This document shows, piece after piece, positions 33,158 through 45,205 of a stretch of DNA of 64,000 nt (its first letter is position 1; every line of letters begins with the position of its first letter). A program made the position numbers and the translations under genes. The notes below the pieces were generated by a model. The model was not told the DNA's origin. It made no database searches and worked only from the letters and a program-made list of their open reading frames with translations. This stretch comes from Spisula solida (Eukaryota > Mollusca > Bivalvia > Venerida > Mactridae), in NCBI GenBank assembly GCA_947247005.1, contig OX365957.1:8900817-8964816 (forward strand), in the 5' to 3' direction.

Positions 33158-35078
33158 CTACTGACAAATGTCTGTAATGTGGGACTGAACATGTTGTGAC
33201 AGGCTATTCCAGAGACGGATTGATCGAGGGAAGAAGGTGTTAATATGGTAAGCTATTCTTGAATGTGGAATTAGGTAATTTAGGTTTCTGGTCTGTGTGA
33301 GGTGATTGTGATCTACTGATACAAGTTTGTTTTTAATTTTATAGAACATGACAAGTGTTGAGTGATTTCTTCTCTGTTCTTGTGTTTTCCAGTTAAGTGC
33401 TTTTATCATGTTTGTGACGCTGCTTGTTTGGTGGTAATCATTTAGTATGTATCGTGCTGCGGATCGTTGTATCATTTCAATTTTGTGTATTAGGTATTTC
33501 TACCAAGGGTTCCAAACAGTTGAGCAGTACTCAATTTGGGGCCGTACGTAAGTCTGTAGGCCAGTTCTTTAATTTGTGTGGAGTTAGTTTTGATGTTCCT
33601 TTTAATGAAGCGGAGTGTATTACTGGCCTTTACTGTTATGTTTCGTATGTGATTTGTCCATGTCAGGTTATTGTTTATGGTCACACCAAGGCATTTTGAG
33701 TGTTCTGTCGCTTTAAGTTCTGTATCATGTAGGGTGTATGGGAAGATGATTGGGTCACGTTTACGGTGGATTCTTAAAACTTCACATTTGTCAGGGTTAA
33801 ATTCCATGGCCTATTCCCCTTCCCAATTTTCTAAACCGTGGATATCTTTTTGTAAATTTTCTGCAGAAGATATTGATTTAATGGCTAAATATACTATGGT
33901 ATCGTCAGCAAACAAACGGGCTCGACTCCTGATACTATCCGGCAGATCGTTTATGTATGCAAGAAATAGACAGGGGCCGAGTACTGAACGTTGTGGGACT
34001 CCCGAGAGGACTGGTAACCTATCCGAGGTTTTACCCTCGACAAGGACTTGCTGTGACCTGTTGCTGAGGAATGATTTGATCCATTGGGTGACTTTGTCAA
34101 TACCCATATCCTTAAGTTTGTGGACAAGTTTGTGATGATCGACTTTGTCTAAGGCTTTGCTAAAGTCCATGATAATGACATCAGTCTGTTGACCTTGTTC
34201 TAGCATATCTGCTATTTCTTGAGAGAATCCTAATAGTTAGGTTTCGCAACTGTGTTTTGACCTGAAACCATGTTGTTGTGGACTGAGGATGCTGTTGTTA
34301 TCAGAATGTTGCATTATGTTTGACCTTATTTGAAGACGGGTGCAATGACCGCATGTCTCCAATCATCTGGTACAATACCAGAATCCAGTGACTGTTGGAA
34401 GATTTGTGTGAGTATTGGGGCAATTTCGGTGTGTAGTTCCTTTAGTAACCTTGGGGATATTTCGTCTGGACCAGATGCCTTGTTTGGGTTTAGATTTACG
34501 AGTAATTTATCTACACCCTCAGTGGTTATTGTTATGGGATGTTATGGTTATGTTATGTGTTGGGGTGGAGGCTGCACTTTTTGCTAACTGTTTGAGACTT
34601 AGTGGCTGTGGGCGTGAAAAGACAGATTCGAACTGTGTGTTAAGTATATTTGCCTTCTCAACTGGGTCAGTGTGACTGATCCCATTACTGCTAAGGGGGG
34701 CTATACCACTGTTTTCTGTTTTGTTGTGTTTAACACAGGAGTAGACTTTTTTCTTCCGACCTCCAGAATGTCAGTGAATATAACCGATTCAAGGTGTTGC
34801 CAGTATGCTTGTCTGATTTGTTTTTGTGCTTGTGCTCTGAGGGATTTAAACTTCTCTAGTTGATTAGGGTTTTTCTTGGGTGATCTCTTTATTTTAGCAT
34901 GAAGTTTATCCCTTTTCATAATGATTTTAACAATGTCATCAGAGATCCAAGGGAGATCTGCACGTGACTAACATGACCTGATGGGGATGTGTAGGGTTGA
35001 CAACCTGTCTATTTCTGCCTTCAGACTGTTCCATGAGGTATTTGGGTCAGTTTTATCTGAGTTTGCGTGCTTATCAGC
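33158..35078 (-). pseudogene. CR1/Jockey-like LINE ORF2 remnant (RT)
   Basis: On the minus strand the order is the linker after the endonuclease, LPWISDDIVKIIMKRDKLHA (34965-34905) and IRQAYWQHLESVIFTDILEV; then ANILNTQFESVFS; NPNKASGPDEISPRLLKELH with IVPDDWRHAVIAPVFK (RT block 1-2); VIIMDFSKALDKVDHHKLVH (block with the first catalytic Asp); LPVLSGVPQRSVLGPCLFLA YINDLP; ARLFADDTIVYL with the FADD catalytic pair; EFNPDKCEVLRIHRKRDPI; LGVTINNNLTWTNHI; and the C-terminal RSAARYILNDYHQTSSVTNM to FFPRSIRLWNSLS, ending at a stop at 33158. Frame changes near 33810, 34210-34330 and 34680 disable it. The endonuclease and ORF1 are absent. Confidence 0.88.
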
Positions 35079-36394
35079 AAAAACGTAAATGCCTCTCTTG
35101 CTTAAATAACACAAAGATAAAACTATTTTACTGAAATTTCTCGCACACCTTCCTTGAATATCGGGTCATTTTGACTCACTGTGCAACTGTCCCGCCTATA
35201 TTTGGTGTCTTTCGGTCAAGTACACATTACTCTTCACGATGATGATAGTGACAGAAACAGATATCCGCCCCTGCCTCCGCATTTTGCAAAAAAGTTGGCA
35301 TTTTTCTACTCAAAACACGCCATGCACATAATCTTTCGACGATGGTTTCCTGTCTGATCAATACGAAAGTATGGCGTCGCGCGTTGGAACCAGATATTTA
35401 AATAAACCATTCGGAATACCTCGTTTAGGTCCAATGTCCAACGCGCGATGCAGTTCTTATGTACTGGGGTGGGAACCACCGTTCGATTTGTCGAAAGATT
35501 ATGTGCGCGGCGGAAATGAGTTGACATTTGAAAACTTTCTCGCATATTTTGAAGACATGAGTGCCGATGGAGTATTGTCTGTATAGTCATCGTAAAGATT
35601 AATTTGTTATTGACGAAGGACACCAGAAATAAACTGGAACGTTGCAAAACGAGTTTTACACAATTACTTTTTCTAGGTCGGTGTGAGAGAAAGTTCAGCG
35701 AAACATTTTTATCTTTGTGTTTTTTAAGCAGTAGAGGAATGACGTAGATTTTTGTATTAATATCAAATATATCCAACTATTTTCAGCACTGCTCTAGACG
35801 ATTGCTTTCTTTAAGTTTCTTATCAATGTTTGTATATTTCACTGCATTGGTAACGCTCGATAGCGCTTTGCTGTGCAACAGTCCGATATCCGCAAACGCT
35901 AGCCAGTAGCAAATATATGTTCCGTTTTGTTCGCTGTTATGAAGCAAGTTGTTTCCAAGCAGTGCGGTTTGGTTAGGCAGTGGGAGCTCCTGAAAAACTT
36001 TTGAACCAACAGACCTGACTGGCAACAGGTCCGACACAATATTTCGAAAATTGAAAATTTAATGAGGACTATGACCAGCTGTACCATCTTTTCCAGATAA
36101 GAAGTCATGCAAGGATGCATTGGAGATATATGCGGAGAATGTTGATAGTCACTCTAAGAGTGACCCTTACAGGATGGTGCTTGTGGCTCAGTATAGGTGG
36201 GTTCTGACTTTATTCAGCATACATGTAAAATCATTGTATATATATGGCTTTTGATTTGGCAAACTCTGGTGCCTAATAACGGTCCACATATCCTTTTATG
36301 TCATTTCTCAAAATCAACATATAGGATAAAACCCGGATTGTGGGATTTAACAGTGAGGTGGGTTGATAGGGATATCAGCCAAAAGGCTACATAC
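35079..36394. other. No confident gene; contains a long hairpin
   Basis: Apart from the hairpin at 35318-35512, this stretch has minus-strand frames at 35306-35776 (156 codons), 35783-36037 (84) and 35899-36120 without recognisable motifs. The first crosses the hairpin, which argues against it. The second lies in a GC-richer patch and could be a relic, but I cannot name it. Confidence 0.4.
35318..35512. repeat. Long imperfect palindrome (hairpin MITE candidate)
   Basis: The outer arms are CGCCATGCACATAATCTTTC (35318) and GAAAGATTATGTGCGCGGCG (ending 35512). An inner pair, GCGTCGCGCGTTGGA and TCCAACGCGCGATGC, continues the symmetry, and a middle pair is GATGGTTTCC with GGAACCACCG. The whole 195 bp could fold into one hairpin. 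The plus frame 35371-35586 lies in it and is treated as a by-product. Confidence 0.7.
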
Positions 36395-37290
36395 TGTGCA
36401 TAGCGGGAGTTTATGTATTATTCTTTTTTCAACTTGAAACTGAAACTTGAAAAATGTATAAAAAATATTGTACAATTATCATTTCACTATTTTTAGCTCA
36501 CCTGTCACAAAGTGAGCTTTTGTGATCACTCTTCGTCCGTCCGTCCGTCTGTCGTCCGTCCGTCAACAATTTGCTTTTGTAGACACTAGAGGTCACAATT
36601 TTCGCCTAATCTTTATGAAACTTGGTCACAATGATCATCTCAACAAAATCTAGGTCAAGTTCGATATTGGGTCATCCGGGGTCAAAAACTAGGTCACAAG
36701 GTCAAATCATAGAAAACCCTTGTGTAGTCACTAGAGGTCATAATTTTAATTTAATCTTTATGAAACTTAGTCACAATGATCATCTCAACAAATTCTAGGT
36801 AAAGTTCGATATTGTGTAATTTGGGGTCAAAAACTAGGTCACCAGGTCAAATCATAGAAAAAACCTTGTACAGTCACTAGAGGTCACAATTTTTGCCTAA
36901 TCTATTTGAAGCTTTGTCACAATGATTATTTTAATGCAATCTAGGTCAAGTTTGATATAGGTCATCCTGGGTCTAATACTAGGTCACTAGATCAAATCAC
37001 AGGAAATCCTTGTGTAGACACTAGAGGTCACCATTTTAGCCTAATCTTTATGAAAATTGGTCACAATGATCATCTCAACAAAATCTAGGTCGAGTGTAAG
37101 ATCACTAGGTTAAATCACAGGGCTTGCATGCACTACTATGACAGGTGAGCGACCTAGGGCCCTTTGGGCCCTCTTGTTAAGTTTTAGCGAAAGATATCCT
37201 AAAATAAAGCTTTATATTTGAAATAATGTATTTTAGTCTACACTGCCGACTTCAGTGCTCGATACCGATGGCGGGAAAATATACATACAG
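36395..37290 (+). repeat. Dispersed repeat Y, copy split by a HINE-like insertion
   Basis: CATAGCGGGAGTTTATGTAT ... TTTCACTATTTTT precedes 36495, and AAGTTTTAGCGAAAGATATC ... GTGCTCGATACCGATGGCGG follows 37178. Together they reproduce 27150-27370. Confidence 0.75.
36495..37178 (+). mobile_element. HINE-like element with defined insertion site
   Basis: Starts AGCTCACCTGTCACAAAGTG and ends ACAGGTGAGCGACCTAGGGC, then the hairpin GGGCCCTTTGGGCCC, then CTCTTGTT at 37178. AGCTCACCTGT and ACAGGTGAGC are subterminal inverted repeats. The core has four degenerate units with CACTAGAGGTCACAATTTT, GCCTAATCTTTATGAAACTT, GGTCACAATGATCATCTCAA and GGGGTCAAAAACTAGGTCAC, preceded by a CGTCCGTCCGTC microsatellite. 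Comparison with repeat Y at 27150 shows insertion at a T/A junction with no visible target duplication. Confidence 0.85.
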
Positions 37291-37623
37291 TGATTTTTCT
37301 TGAAATTTTTTTACTGCCTGTGTCTTTAAAGTTGGGAAAATTTAGTGCGACAAATCGGAAATTATTAAAAAATATTGTTTTGAGTATTAACTGCTCATGC
37401 TTGCTTTCTCTTCTGATTATACTCAACTTATATGTAGCAAAGACTTTAACTAGCTTAAAAATTGATTGTCTTGACTTAAAAACAGCCATACCAATGATTT
37501 GCTTTTATACCAGCGGGAACCAAATGGGGAATGAATGCATTCTTTTTGGGAAACAAATTACATGTATGACTTTTTGGGGGAAATGGAGGTTATTTTCCTA
37601 AAGGAAAGTGCCTGTATTTGGCC
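37291..37623. other. No gene recognised
   Basis: AT-rich. Overlapping plus (37290-37601) and minus (37238-37489) frames of about 90-100 codons share these bases and carry no motifs. Confidence 0.4.
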
Positions 37624-38170
37624 TTAAAGGGACAGCTTCACATATTGGTGTATTGCAATAATAAAATAAAATTGTCAAATACTCGCGTAATTTTGGTATA
37701 GTTGCCTGTATATCCCATAAACAACCACATTGACATCTAAAATAACTTGGGAAACTTCGGCATTTTGTAGTTATTTATTAATTTTGCATCAAAAATTCTA
37801 TAGGGTATTAATACCCTATAGAATTAACACTACTATTACTTAAATTGCCTGAAATCTGTTCGCATTTGATGAAAATGAATCGAAAAACGAACCAAATACC
37901 TCACTGATGTTAACGCTGTAGTTTGTTAATGTTACAGTTCGATCACGTGTGAATTACATAATTCACAAAGCATGTTGGAAGGAAACTTAGCACTTTTTTT
38001 CAAGAAAAAAATACTCAGTAGGTGATATCGAGAGTGGTTAAAATTGCTTATTTGCACCAAATATTTCATAAAGCAACCGTCAGTGGCTTTCTATTACATC
38101 AATATTTGGTTAGGTTGGAAAAGCACGATATACAAAACATTTAGCCAAATCTGTGAGGCAGCACCTTTAA
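37624..38170. mobile_element. TTAA-flanked MITE
   Basis: The left end is TTAA followed by AGGGACAGCTTCACATATTG. The right end is GCAGCACCT followed by TTAA, and its reverse complement reads AGGTGCTGCCTCACAGATTT. TIRs of about 20 bp with TTAA on both sides suggest a piggyBac- or Kolobok-type target choice. The interior contains a perfect 32 bp palindrome at 37794-37825. No protein is encoded. Confidence 0.75.
37794..37825. repeat. Perfect 32 bp palindrome
   Basis: AATTCTATAGGGTATT is immediately followed by its exact reverse complement AATACCCTATAGAATT, with no loop. It could form a cruciform or be two abutting half-sites. Confidence 0.97.
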
Positions 38171-38905
38171 AAATTGCTTAAAAAATCACTGACATATTTT
38201 ATTTTTTCTTGTTAAACATATTAATTATTCTTAATATCTTTTAGTAAATACAGAAGTCTGCAAATTAAATGTACCCTTTCTATTATATACCGCCTTCCCC
38301 TGAGGTAACTTCCAGGTCGATCAGAACACCTTCACATCAAGTCATAGAACTATCGGATTATTTTGTAAGGAGTTACGGCCCTTTAGTAACTTAGACATTT
38401 TGGTTACTTAAAAGTATTTGTGTTTACAGTACTATCAACATCACACTTTAGAGCATATATGTCCCTAACAGTGACAGCTTTTGTTATGACATATGCTTGT
38501 ACATGTTTTCTAATCATTTCCTCTTATTCTTGCAGCACATCATTCAAGCTTCAATAGATACAACATCAGGTGAGAATAAAAAAGCCATGGATCATGACAT
38601 TATTGGGAATGCTGTTTACGTCTGGCAACTTGTGGTCTGTTCCATGAAATGTGAATCCTATAGACAGGGCCTGCTATAGACACAGAAGTTGAACCAAGAA
38701 TCCCTGCTGCAGAAAGAACAGCTATCATTGGTAATTTGCAGTTTATTAATAATGTCATTTTAACTGAACTTGCACCCAAGTTGTATTCAAGTTTCTTGAA
38801 CTGGGTGTATCCCATGATGGCTTACATAGAAACGACCCTTTAAGGGGCCAGGAATTGGCTAATTTGGTCTGGTGTGTGTGTCAATTATCACGATGAAGGT
38901 TTTTA
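38171..38905. other. No confident gene
   Basis: AT-rich with one better patch. From 38664 a 59-codon open plus frame preceded by CCTATAG runs to a stop at 38841-38843. It lacks an ATG and any motif that I recognise, so it is not called. Confidence 0.35.
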
Positions 38906-39150
38906 TTATGCCCCCGTATCGATAGATCGGGAGGCATATAGTGATTCGTCTGTCCGTCTGTCCGGTTAACCCAAATTGACCGTGTCCTCCAGCATCATTA
39001 TGGCTTGCTACAAACCTTCCATACTTGCATGGATGTTGTATATGAACACTCTCCACACGCCTGTATCACCTGACCCAATTTTGACATTCACCTTGACTTA
39101 ATTGTGGACTTCCACAGGGGACATAAGCGTTTATTGAACGCAGTCTTGTT
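38906..39150 (+). mobile_element. Short hairpin-ended repeat (HINE-like)
   Basis: Starts TTATGCCCCCGTATCGATAG with a GTCTGTCCGTCTGTCCG microsatellite, and ends with hairpin GCGTTTATTGAACGC followed by AGTCTTGTT at 39150. It has no tandem core, only one unit with CCAGCATCATTATGGCTTGC and CAATTTTGACATTCACCTTG. End structure matches the longer elements nearby. Confidence 0.65.
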
Positions 39151-40477
39151 ACAAATCCATTGCAACCCAATTTTTAAGGGTGTTATTTCTGTTTGTTTTT
39201 TGCACTTATAATTATATTCACGTTATTTCATGTGACAACAAATTATGGAACAGTGTTCTTTGTGTGTGATAACAAATGTGTGACATCCCCAGATTTTAGG
39301 CGCCAAAACGTAACGTCGCTGGCTTAAATGTGTTATTTCTGATGTTGTTTTGGCCTGGTTACTTAACTATAGTTATGTGTCACAGCGATAAAAATTGCAT
39401 TTCTATCTGAGCAGCATATCGCACAATCTTGTTGTCTACTTGGCATAATGATATTCACTGATAAAATTATTGTGCAAGAGAGGTAAAATGCGTTGATTTT
39501 CTGAGCAGCATGTCGCACAAAGTCATTCTCTGCTTGATGATATTAAGAAAGTTATTTTGGAGCGAAGTGAGCTAGAAAAAATGCATGGTTTTTCAAAGCA
39601 ATATAGGCCTACCTCACAAACTCGATCTCTACTTGATAACGTTCAATGATTTAGTTACCGTTACATTAATGAATCCGGTTTTGTGCTGGTAATTTCAAAT
39701 CTAAAATATGTGTATTATATTATTGCAGATGTTATTTCTGACAAGTTTGGCATCTCCCGATGTCAAGTCAAGTAGAAGATGCGGGGATTGCTAAAACGAC
39801 TTAGGATCATGTATCGGTAAAGACCTGCTTACGTACTTTTTTCTTGACCAGAATGTTATAGAAGGAACCACATGATAGCAACAGGAGAGTCACAAGTGCA
39901 GTGGTTACTAGCTAAATAAGTGTCACCCCTGTGGTACATCAATTAAAACACATGTAGTAGAATATTATCTATTACATTAGGATTTTTATCTATTCTAACA
40001 CAACCAGTGGATTCAGCTATATACAGATAGAAGAAATCACGGTGCACATGAACTGCCAATAAAACACAGCTACGGCTGTATAACTTCAAACTGCAAATAA
40101 GCCTTCCGAGGAAGAAAGTAGTCGTTCTCAAATGTCATATGCGGAATATTGGCTATATTAGAATCGAAATAATGAATATGTACCTGTGTTTTATCTATTA
40201 TAAAGCACAGACACTTGCTACGCACTCGTGATTTAATTACTACTCATCCGAACTTGTGACTGTGCTTTATTCTACGATAAAACACAGATACTTATTCATT
40301 ATTTCTTAATTAAATTGGGGCCAAAAATGTCTACTTACTATTATTCTGTCTATACATTTTAATGTTTTTCCTGATTACATTAAATCAGCTCGATATATGT
40401 TTGATTATAAAGTTGTTTGCAATTTATTTTTATCATGCACATACTTTATAACTAACTGTCATGAAGGGAACTCTCAT
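39151..40477. other. No gene; weak ~100 bp repeat at 39395-39650
   Basis: Three degraded units with GAGCAGCATATCGCACAA or GAGCAGCATGTCGCACAA, then TACTTGATAACG or CTGCTTGATGATAT, occur at roughly 39410, 39510 and 39595. The rest is AT-rich without motifs. Confidence 0.5.
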
Positions 40478-40891
40478 TATGCTCCCCATCTTAAATGAGG
40501 GGGTATGTATTGCTTGGCACATGTCGGTTGGTCTGTCAGTCTGTCGGTAGACAAAATGGCTTCCATTCAATTACTCGAGAACGCTTTGCCCTAGGATCTT
40601 CACACTTTATATGATGGTTGGTCATCAACAGCAGATGACCCCTATTGATTTTGAGGTCAAAGGTCAAGGTCATTTTGACTTTAACCATTACTGACTATTC
40701 AAATAGTTTCTGTTCAATACATCAAGGACACTTTTCCCTAGGATATTCAAACTTTACATCGAGGTTGATCATCAACAGCAGATGATCCCTATTGATTTTG
40801 AGGTCAGTAGGTCAAATGTCACAGTGACCTTAGCCATTTCTGACTATTAGGCTGCCATGGGGGCATACATGTTTTACAAACATCTCTTGTT
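40478..40891 (+). mobile_element. HINE-like element with two core units
   Basis: Begins near TTATGCTCCCCATCTTAAAT and has a TCGGTTGGTCTGTCAGTCTG microsatellite-like tract. Two ~160 bp units follow with CCTAGGATCTTCACACTTTA or CCTAGGATATTCAAACTTTA, CATCAACAGCAGATGA and CCTATTGATTTTGAGGTCA. It ends with GGGGGCATAC, the hairpin ATGTTTTACAAACAT and CTCTTGTT at 40891. Confidence 0.78.
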
Positions 40892-41253
40892 GATTTTAAT
40901 GTCCGTTTAAAAATGTTACCTATTGCAACCTCTCCAAAGCGGTTTTCCATACAGCAACAACCTGCTTAAAACGATATACCCGGTAATCATTTTGTTAAAT
41001 AGTAACATTTTACTATATATTATACCTCTCCAGACACAACCTCTGTACAACAACCACACTTTGTGTTTACCAAAGGGAGTTGCTCTGGACAGGTTGTTCT
41101 GTAGTTTAGTCAAAAGGTAGCAAGCTGTGATGTTTATAACAATGAATTTAATTTGCTTATTTATGTCAAAAAAGTTATTATATTTATCTATGCATGCAAT
41201 GTCTTTCTATTAATGCAATGTCTTTCTGTATGTAGATACATTATTGTTCACCA
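40892..41253. other. No gene recognised
   Basis: AT-rich. Overlapping opposite-strand 65-codon frames at 40916-41120 are chance; CAATGTCTTTCTAT(TA) is repeated twice near 41197-41228. Confidence 0.4.
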
Positions 41254-41322
41254 GGGCTGGTATTCACAAAGCATCTTAAGTGAAAACTTAAATATTTTGA
41301 CTTAAGTCAATTTCCTGTGATC

Positions 41323-41872
41323 TTCACAGATCTATACCATAGATCTACTACATTAAACAACAAACACTTTATAACTTATTATATAGTATAATTGTAATAA
41401 GCACTTTGGCAAGCTAGCTTACTTTCTATTATCAATACATTCATCATTCTATCAGCAACAGTTCATCTCATAAATATGCATACACATTAATATACCAACA
41501 TCATCTCATATACATAAAGTACATGTAACAAATTTATAGCACATAACACGCATCTTTCCCCATTTTTATGAACTAAAAATTATACGTCTTGTAAGCTCGA
41601 AGTGCCCAAAGCTGAATGACCACATACCTTCAATCACTGCGCACGACAACTCGTGCGCTATGGTTACCAACATAACAAGTCCTGATTCGTGCAATCAGAA
41701 GATCTTAACCAATCACAGGAAAGCATTTTCCGTCTTATGCGCTTCGCTTAACCGACAGAAAATAAATTGCCTGTGATCTTCACAGATCTCTACCATAGAT
41801 CTACTACATTAAACAACAAACACTTTATAACTTATTATATAGTATAATTGTAATAAGCACTTGGGCAAGCTG
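41323..41872 (+). repeat. Terminal direct repeat A-spacer-C-A'
   Basis: A and A' share CCTGTGATCTTCACAGATCT and TACCATAGATCTACTACATT, then AACAACAAACACTTTATAAC and AGTATAATTGTAATAAGCAC. Each contains the palindromes CTGTGATCTTCACAG and AGATCT. C reads AAAAATTATACGTCTTGTAA, CTGAATGACCACATACCTTC and CCAATCACAGGAAAGCATTT. The A-C block looks like an internally deleted tandem copy of the A'...C' unit. Confidence 0.75.
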
Positions 41873-42893
41873 AACCTAAAAGAACGGGAAAACGATACGT
41901 GCGTGCTATAAACAGTAACAATAAAATTACTAAAATCGCTTTTTAAATTGTTCATTGTGAAACATCATAATAAAAGACATTTCACATAACCACCGTATGC
42001 ATATTCATAGCAACACTTGTTGTGTCTCTTAAATTCGCATTGTCATGTGTAAATTACGAAACATCAAGAATCAACATGTTCAAAAGTTAATATTGTTTTC
42101 AATTGTTTCACTTTCGAAGTTGAATACAGTATCTGAACGTATAGAGTTTCAGCACATTAATCATTGGTTAGTTCGCAGCATTCACAAAAGGTTCTTCATA
42201 GAAAACCGATGTAAAAAGTAACGTACACATTGATCACTAACACTGAATCTCGGGGGTTTTCATATCAAACCAAACACGTATCCATTTGATTTCATCGTAA
42301 AACTGAGTGAATTAGAATTACACATATAGAAGAAAAAGAATTGCTCATGATCGGAATGATATCCTCTTCACCCACAATTACCTCAGGTCCACTTACTACA
42401 CAATAAAAACCACTGTTGTCACTTAGGTGGTGCTGTCTGTGCGAGCGTCCTTCAGTAATTCCGGGATCCGAGGTATCTAATCCGCCGCCGATTCAGTCAA
42501 TTCATCAAATCCGTTATAATCATCCTGAAATAAACAGATTGTATGAACAAACACATTCGTATAAACACCGCTAATAAAGGTCAATAACTTATTATTTGCA
42601 CGTATTATAAAAGCTTGACAGCCTATGTATCAGCTCAAATATAAAATGACAGACATACCTATTCATATCAAACACAAATGTTAATTGCTTGTTTAAATTC
42701 ATATATACATATACTGTACTGGTGTGTGTACTGCTTACGGTCCGCAATATAACCCAAACCAGACGTTAATCTAAATTCAAAATTTTATAGATGCACTGAT
42801 ACATATATACATTTAATATGGCGCACTATTGTACCAAAAGTTAATAATAACATTCCCAACTTATAAACATATTCGACGGTATTACATTATACC

Positions 42894-44062
42894 ATGTCCA
42901 CACATATTATCAAGGCTTGTCAGCCTAGACATACTATTCAATGTCTAGCGATTCTAAAGGCAGCCACGCCGATTCATATCGTCCATTACTTGTTAAAACA
43001 GTTCAAACGTAAACATATCAGATGTTAACATATACACACGAATCATTTATACCATAACATATTATCACGACTTGTCAACCTGAACTATACCATGTCACAC
43101 ATATTATCAAGACTTGTCAACCTGAACTATACCATGTCACACATATTATCAAGGCTTGTCAGCCTAGACATACTACTCAATGTCTAGCAATTATAAAGGC
43201 AGCCACGCCGATTCATAAACATGCTTATTGTCCATAACTGATTAAAACAATTAGTTTAAACGAAAACATTTGTTAGAAGTTAGCATATTGCACCATAACA
43301 TGTTATAACTAATATCCCGACTTGTCAGCCGAACATTATATTCATTGTATAGCAACTAAGTACATGATTGTACGTAATAATATTGCTATCCTGGCTAAGT
43401 ATATTGATTTTAAAATAATTACAACTGTAAATGTGCTATGCTTAAACACGTCATTGAAGTTTTGTCCGCTTAGAAATAATGCTCAAAAAGAAGCAAAACA
43501 CGTGCAATACATAAAAATTGCTGATTACTATAGCACAGTCAGGGTAATAATACAGTGACGCGGCGGTCGGGTCCACTATTACGGTGTAAAACCAATATAA
43601 AGGCTAAAACATTGCTAAACTAACAAACTATATTCTTATGTGTACACATAAACGGCTACGTCACTGTCACCAGATCCTAACTGGATTATAGTTAAATTAA
43701 CATGCCAAATTGAATTTAAATTTAGTAAACACCTTAGCATAAGATCGAATTTATACCATGCCATGTTAAAGTCAAATTTATAACAAATAACTTATAAACA
43801 AATACGTAAACAAGCTTATCATTTCAGTGTCTACCGGTACACATATTATCAAGGCCTGCAAGGCTAAACAAAATATTCCATGACAAGGAATTATGACATA
43901 AATGCCCATTTATATGCATTAAGCTTATGTATTTATAATTTTTATAATATGAACTACTAACATTTCGACGGTATATATACCATGTCCACACATATTATCA
44001 AGGCTTGTCAGCCTAGACATACTATTCAATGTCTAGCAATTCTAAAGGCAGACACGCCGTTT
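42894..44062 (+). repeat. Cluster of CTTGTCAGCCTAGACAT hairpin repeats
   Basis: A ~85 bp unit, containing ACATATTATCAAGGCTTGTC, AGCCTAGACATACTATTCAA and TGTCTAGCAATTCTAAAGGC with CCACGCCGATTCA, occurs at about 42894, 43130 and 43980. Partial copies lie near 43060, 43095, 43320 and 43845. CTAGACAT and ATGTCTAG (with a one-base slip) pair around an 8 nt loop in each full unit. Confidence 0.75.
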
Positions 44063-45205
44063 CAAATCGTGCATTACTTGGTTAAAACTTGATACAGTTC
44101 AAAGGTAACCATATCAATGCTATCACTTATAATCTACCAAACCAAAATTGTTCCTCGCAGCAGGTAATTCTTTTCTCAGAAAATTACTCAGTCAATGCTA
44201 CCCGTCCAACAACCGTTACCCACTTCGATCCGATCATACCGATCATACCGATTCTAACTTTCACCATTCGTAGGTGTGCCAATAGCCAATAGCATTTTCG
44301 ATAACTCTACCACCTTCAATTTCCAATATTTAATTCAAAGTTGGTATATTACCAAACAACGGTCCTTACTAATACAAGAACTCTTGATTTGTCAGTTTTC
44401 TAAATTTACCTTTGTGTCCTCCCTTCATCTAAACAAGACTACATTTGTACATTAGTTCCCATAGCGTATAAACAAAACCACTGTATGATTTATTGGGATA
44501 CTATACATTTCAAAATTTATGACCCACCGCGAGCAAAAGCACCCGTGATTTCGATCACTGTGTGACTTATTGAAACGTGAATCATTTCTACAAAGATCAT
44601 GTACACCAACAACAGCTATCATTTCAACTGAGTTATCCATTAATTAACACGTACAGTTAATCTAAGTGCTCTAGCATGGAGCATGTGCTATTAACAATTC
44701 TCATTGTAAATAAATGTATGCGGCACATTTGAATTTGCCAATCAGATATAATATAGATATGAAATACTCCAATACGTTCCACTGTTCTTTATCCCAGAAT
44801 TAGAATTTAAAGCTACACAACCAGTCTGGTTACATTTTCCAAGATTAATAATGCATTAGTTCTGTGATATACATTTTGGATTCTCATAATATGCATACCT
44901 AATACATTGCAACTGAATTATACATCGTACTAGTATTCTGTCAGCATGTCCGTGACTGACATTATAATACAGTATAAACAATATACATAATTTTAGTTCA
45001 GTCAGGGTAATAATACAGTGACGCAGCGGTCGGGTCCATTATTACGGTGTAAAACCAATTATAAAGGCTTAAACAGACAGCCATAAAATTATATTCAATG
45101 CTAAACCAACACACTATATTCGCACTACCTATTCAGACCATGGTTCCAATCTTCTGTGTACACAAACGGATCCCTCACTGTCACAAGATTCTAACTGGAT
45201 TATAC
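43538..45205 (+). repeat. Direct repeat pair CAGGGTAATAATACAGTGACG, 1.46 kb apart
   Basis: GTCAGGGTAATAATACAGTG followed by ACGCGGCGGTCGGGTCCA or ACGCAGCGGTCGGGTCCA, then ATTACGGTGTAAAACCAAT, starts at about 43539 and 45001. Both are followed further on by TCACTGTCAC and CTAACTGGATTATA. The two ~150-200 bp blocks lie inside the 5.2 kb TIR element. Confidence 0.85.

Noticed and set aside
33424..34675. Several plus-strand ORFs of 85-154 codons over the LINE
   Set aside because: The minus strand encodes clear RT blocks including FADD; the plus frames are shadows.
35306..35776. 156-codon minus-strand ORF
   Set aside because: It runs through a long palindrome, its composition changes along its length and it shows no motif. 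Probably chance.
38536..38843. Possible host exons: TTCTTGCAG before 38536 with GTGAG at 38570, and an open 59-codon frame from 38664 to 38843
   Set aside because: The splice-like signals are short and common in AT-rich DNA. The frame has no ATG and no motif that I recognise, and no neighbouring exon could be found.
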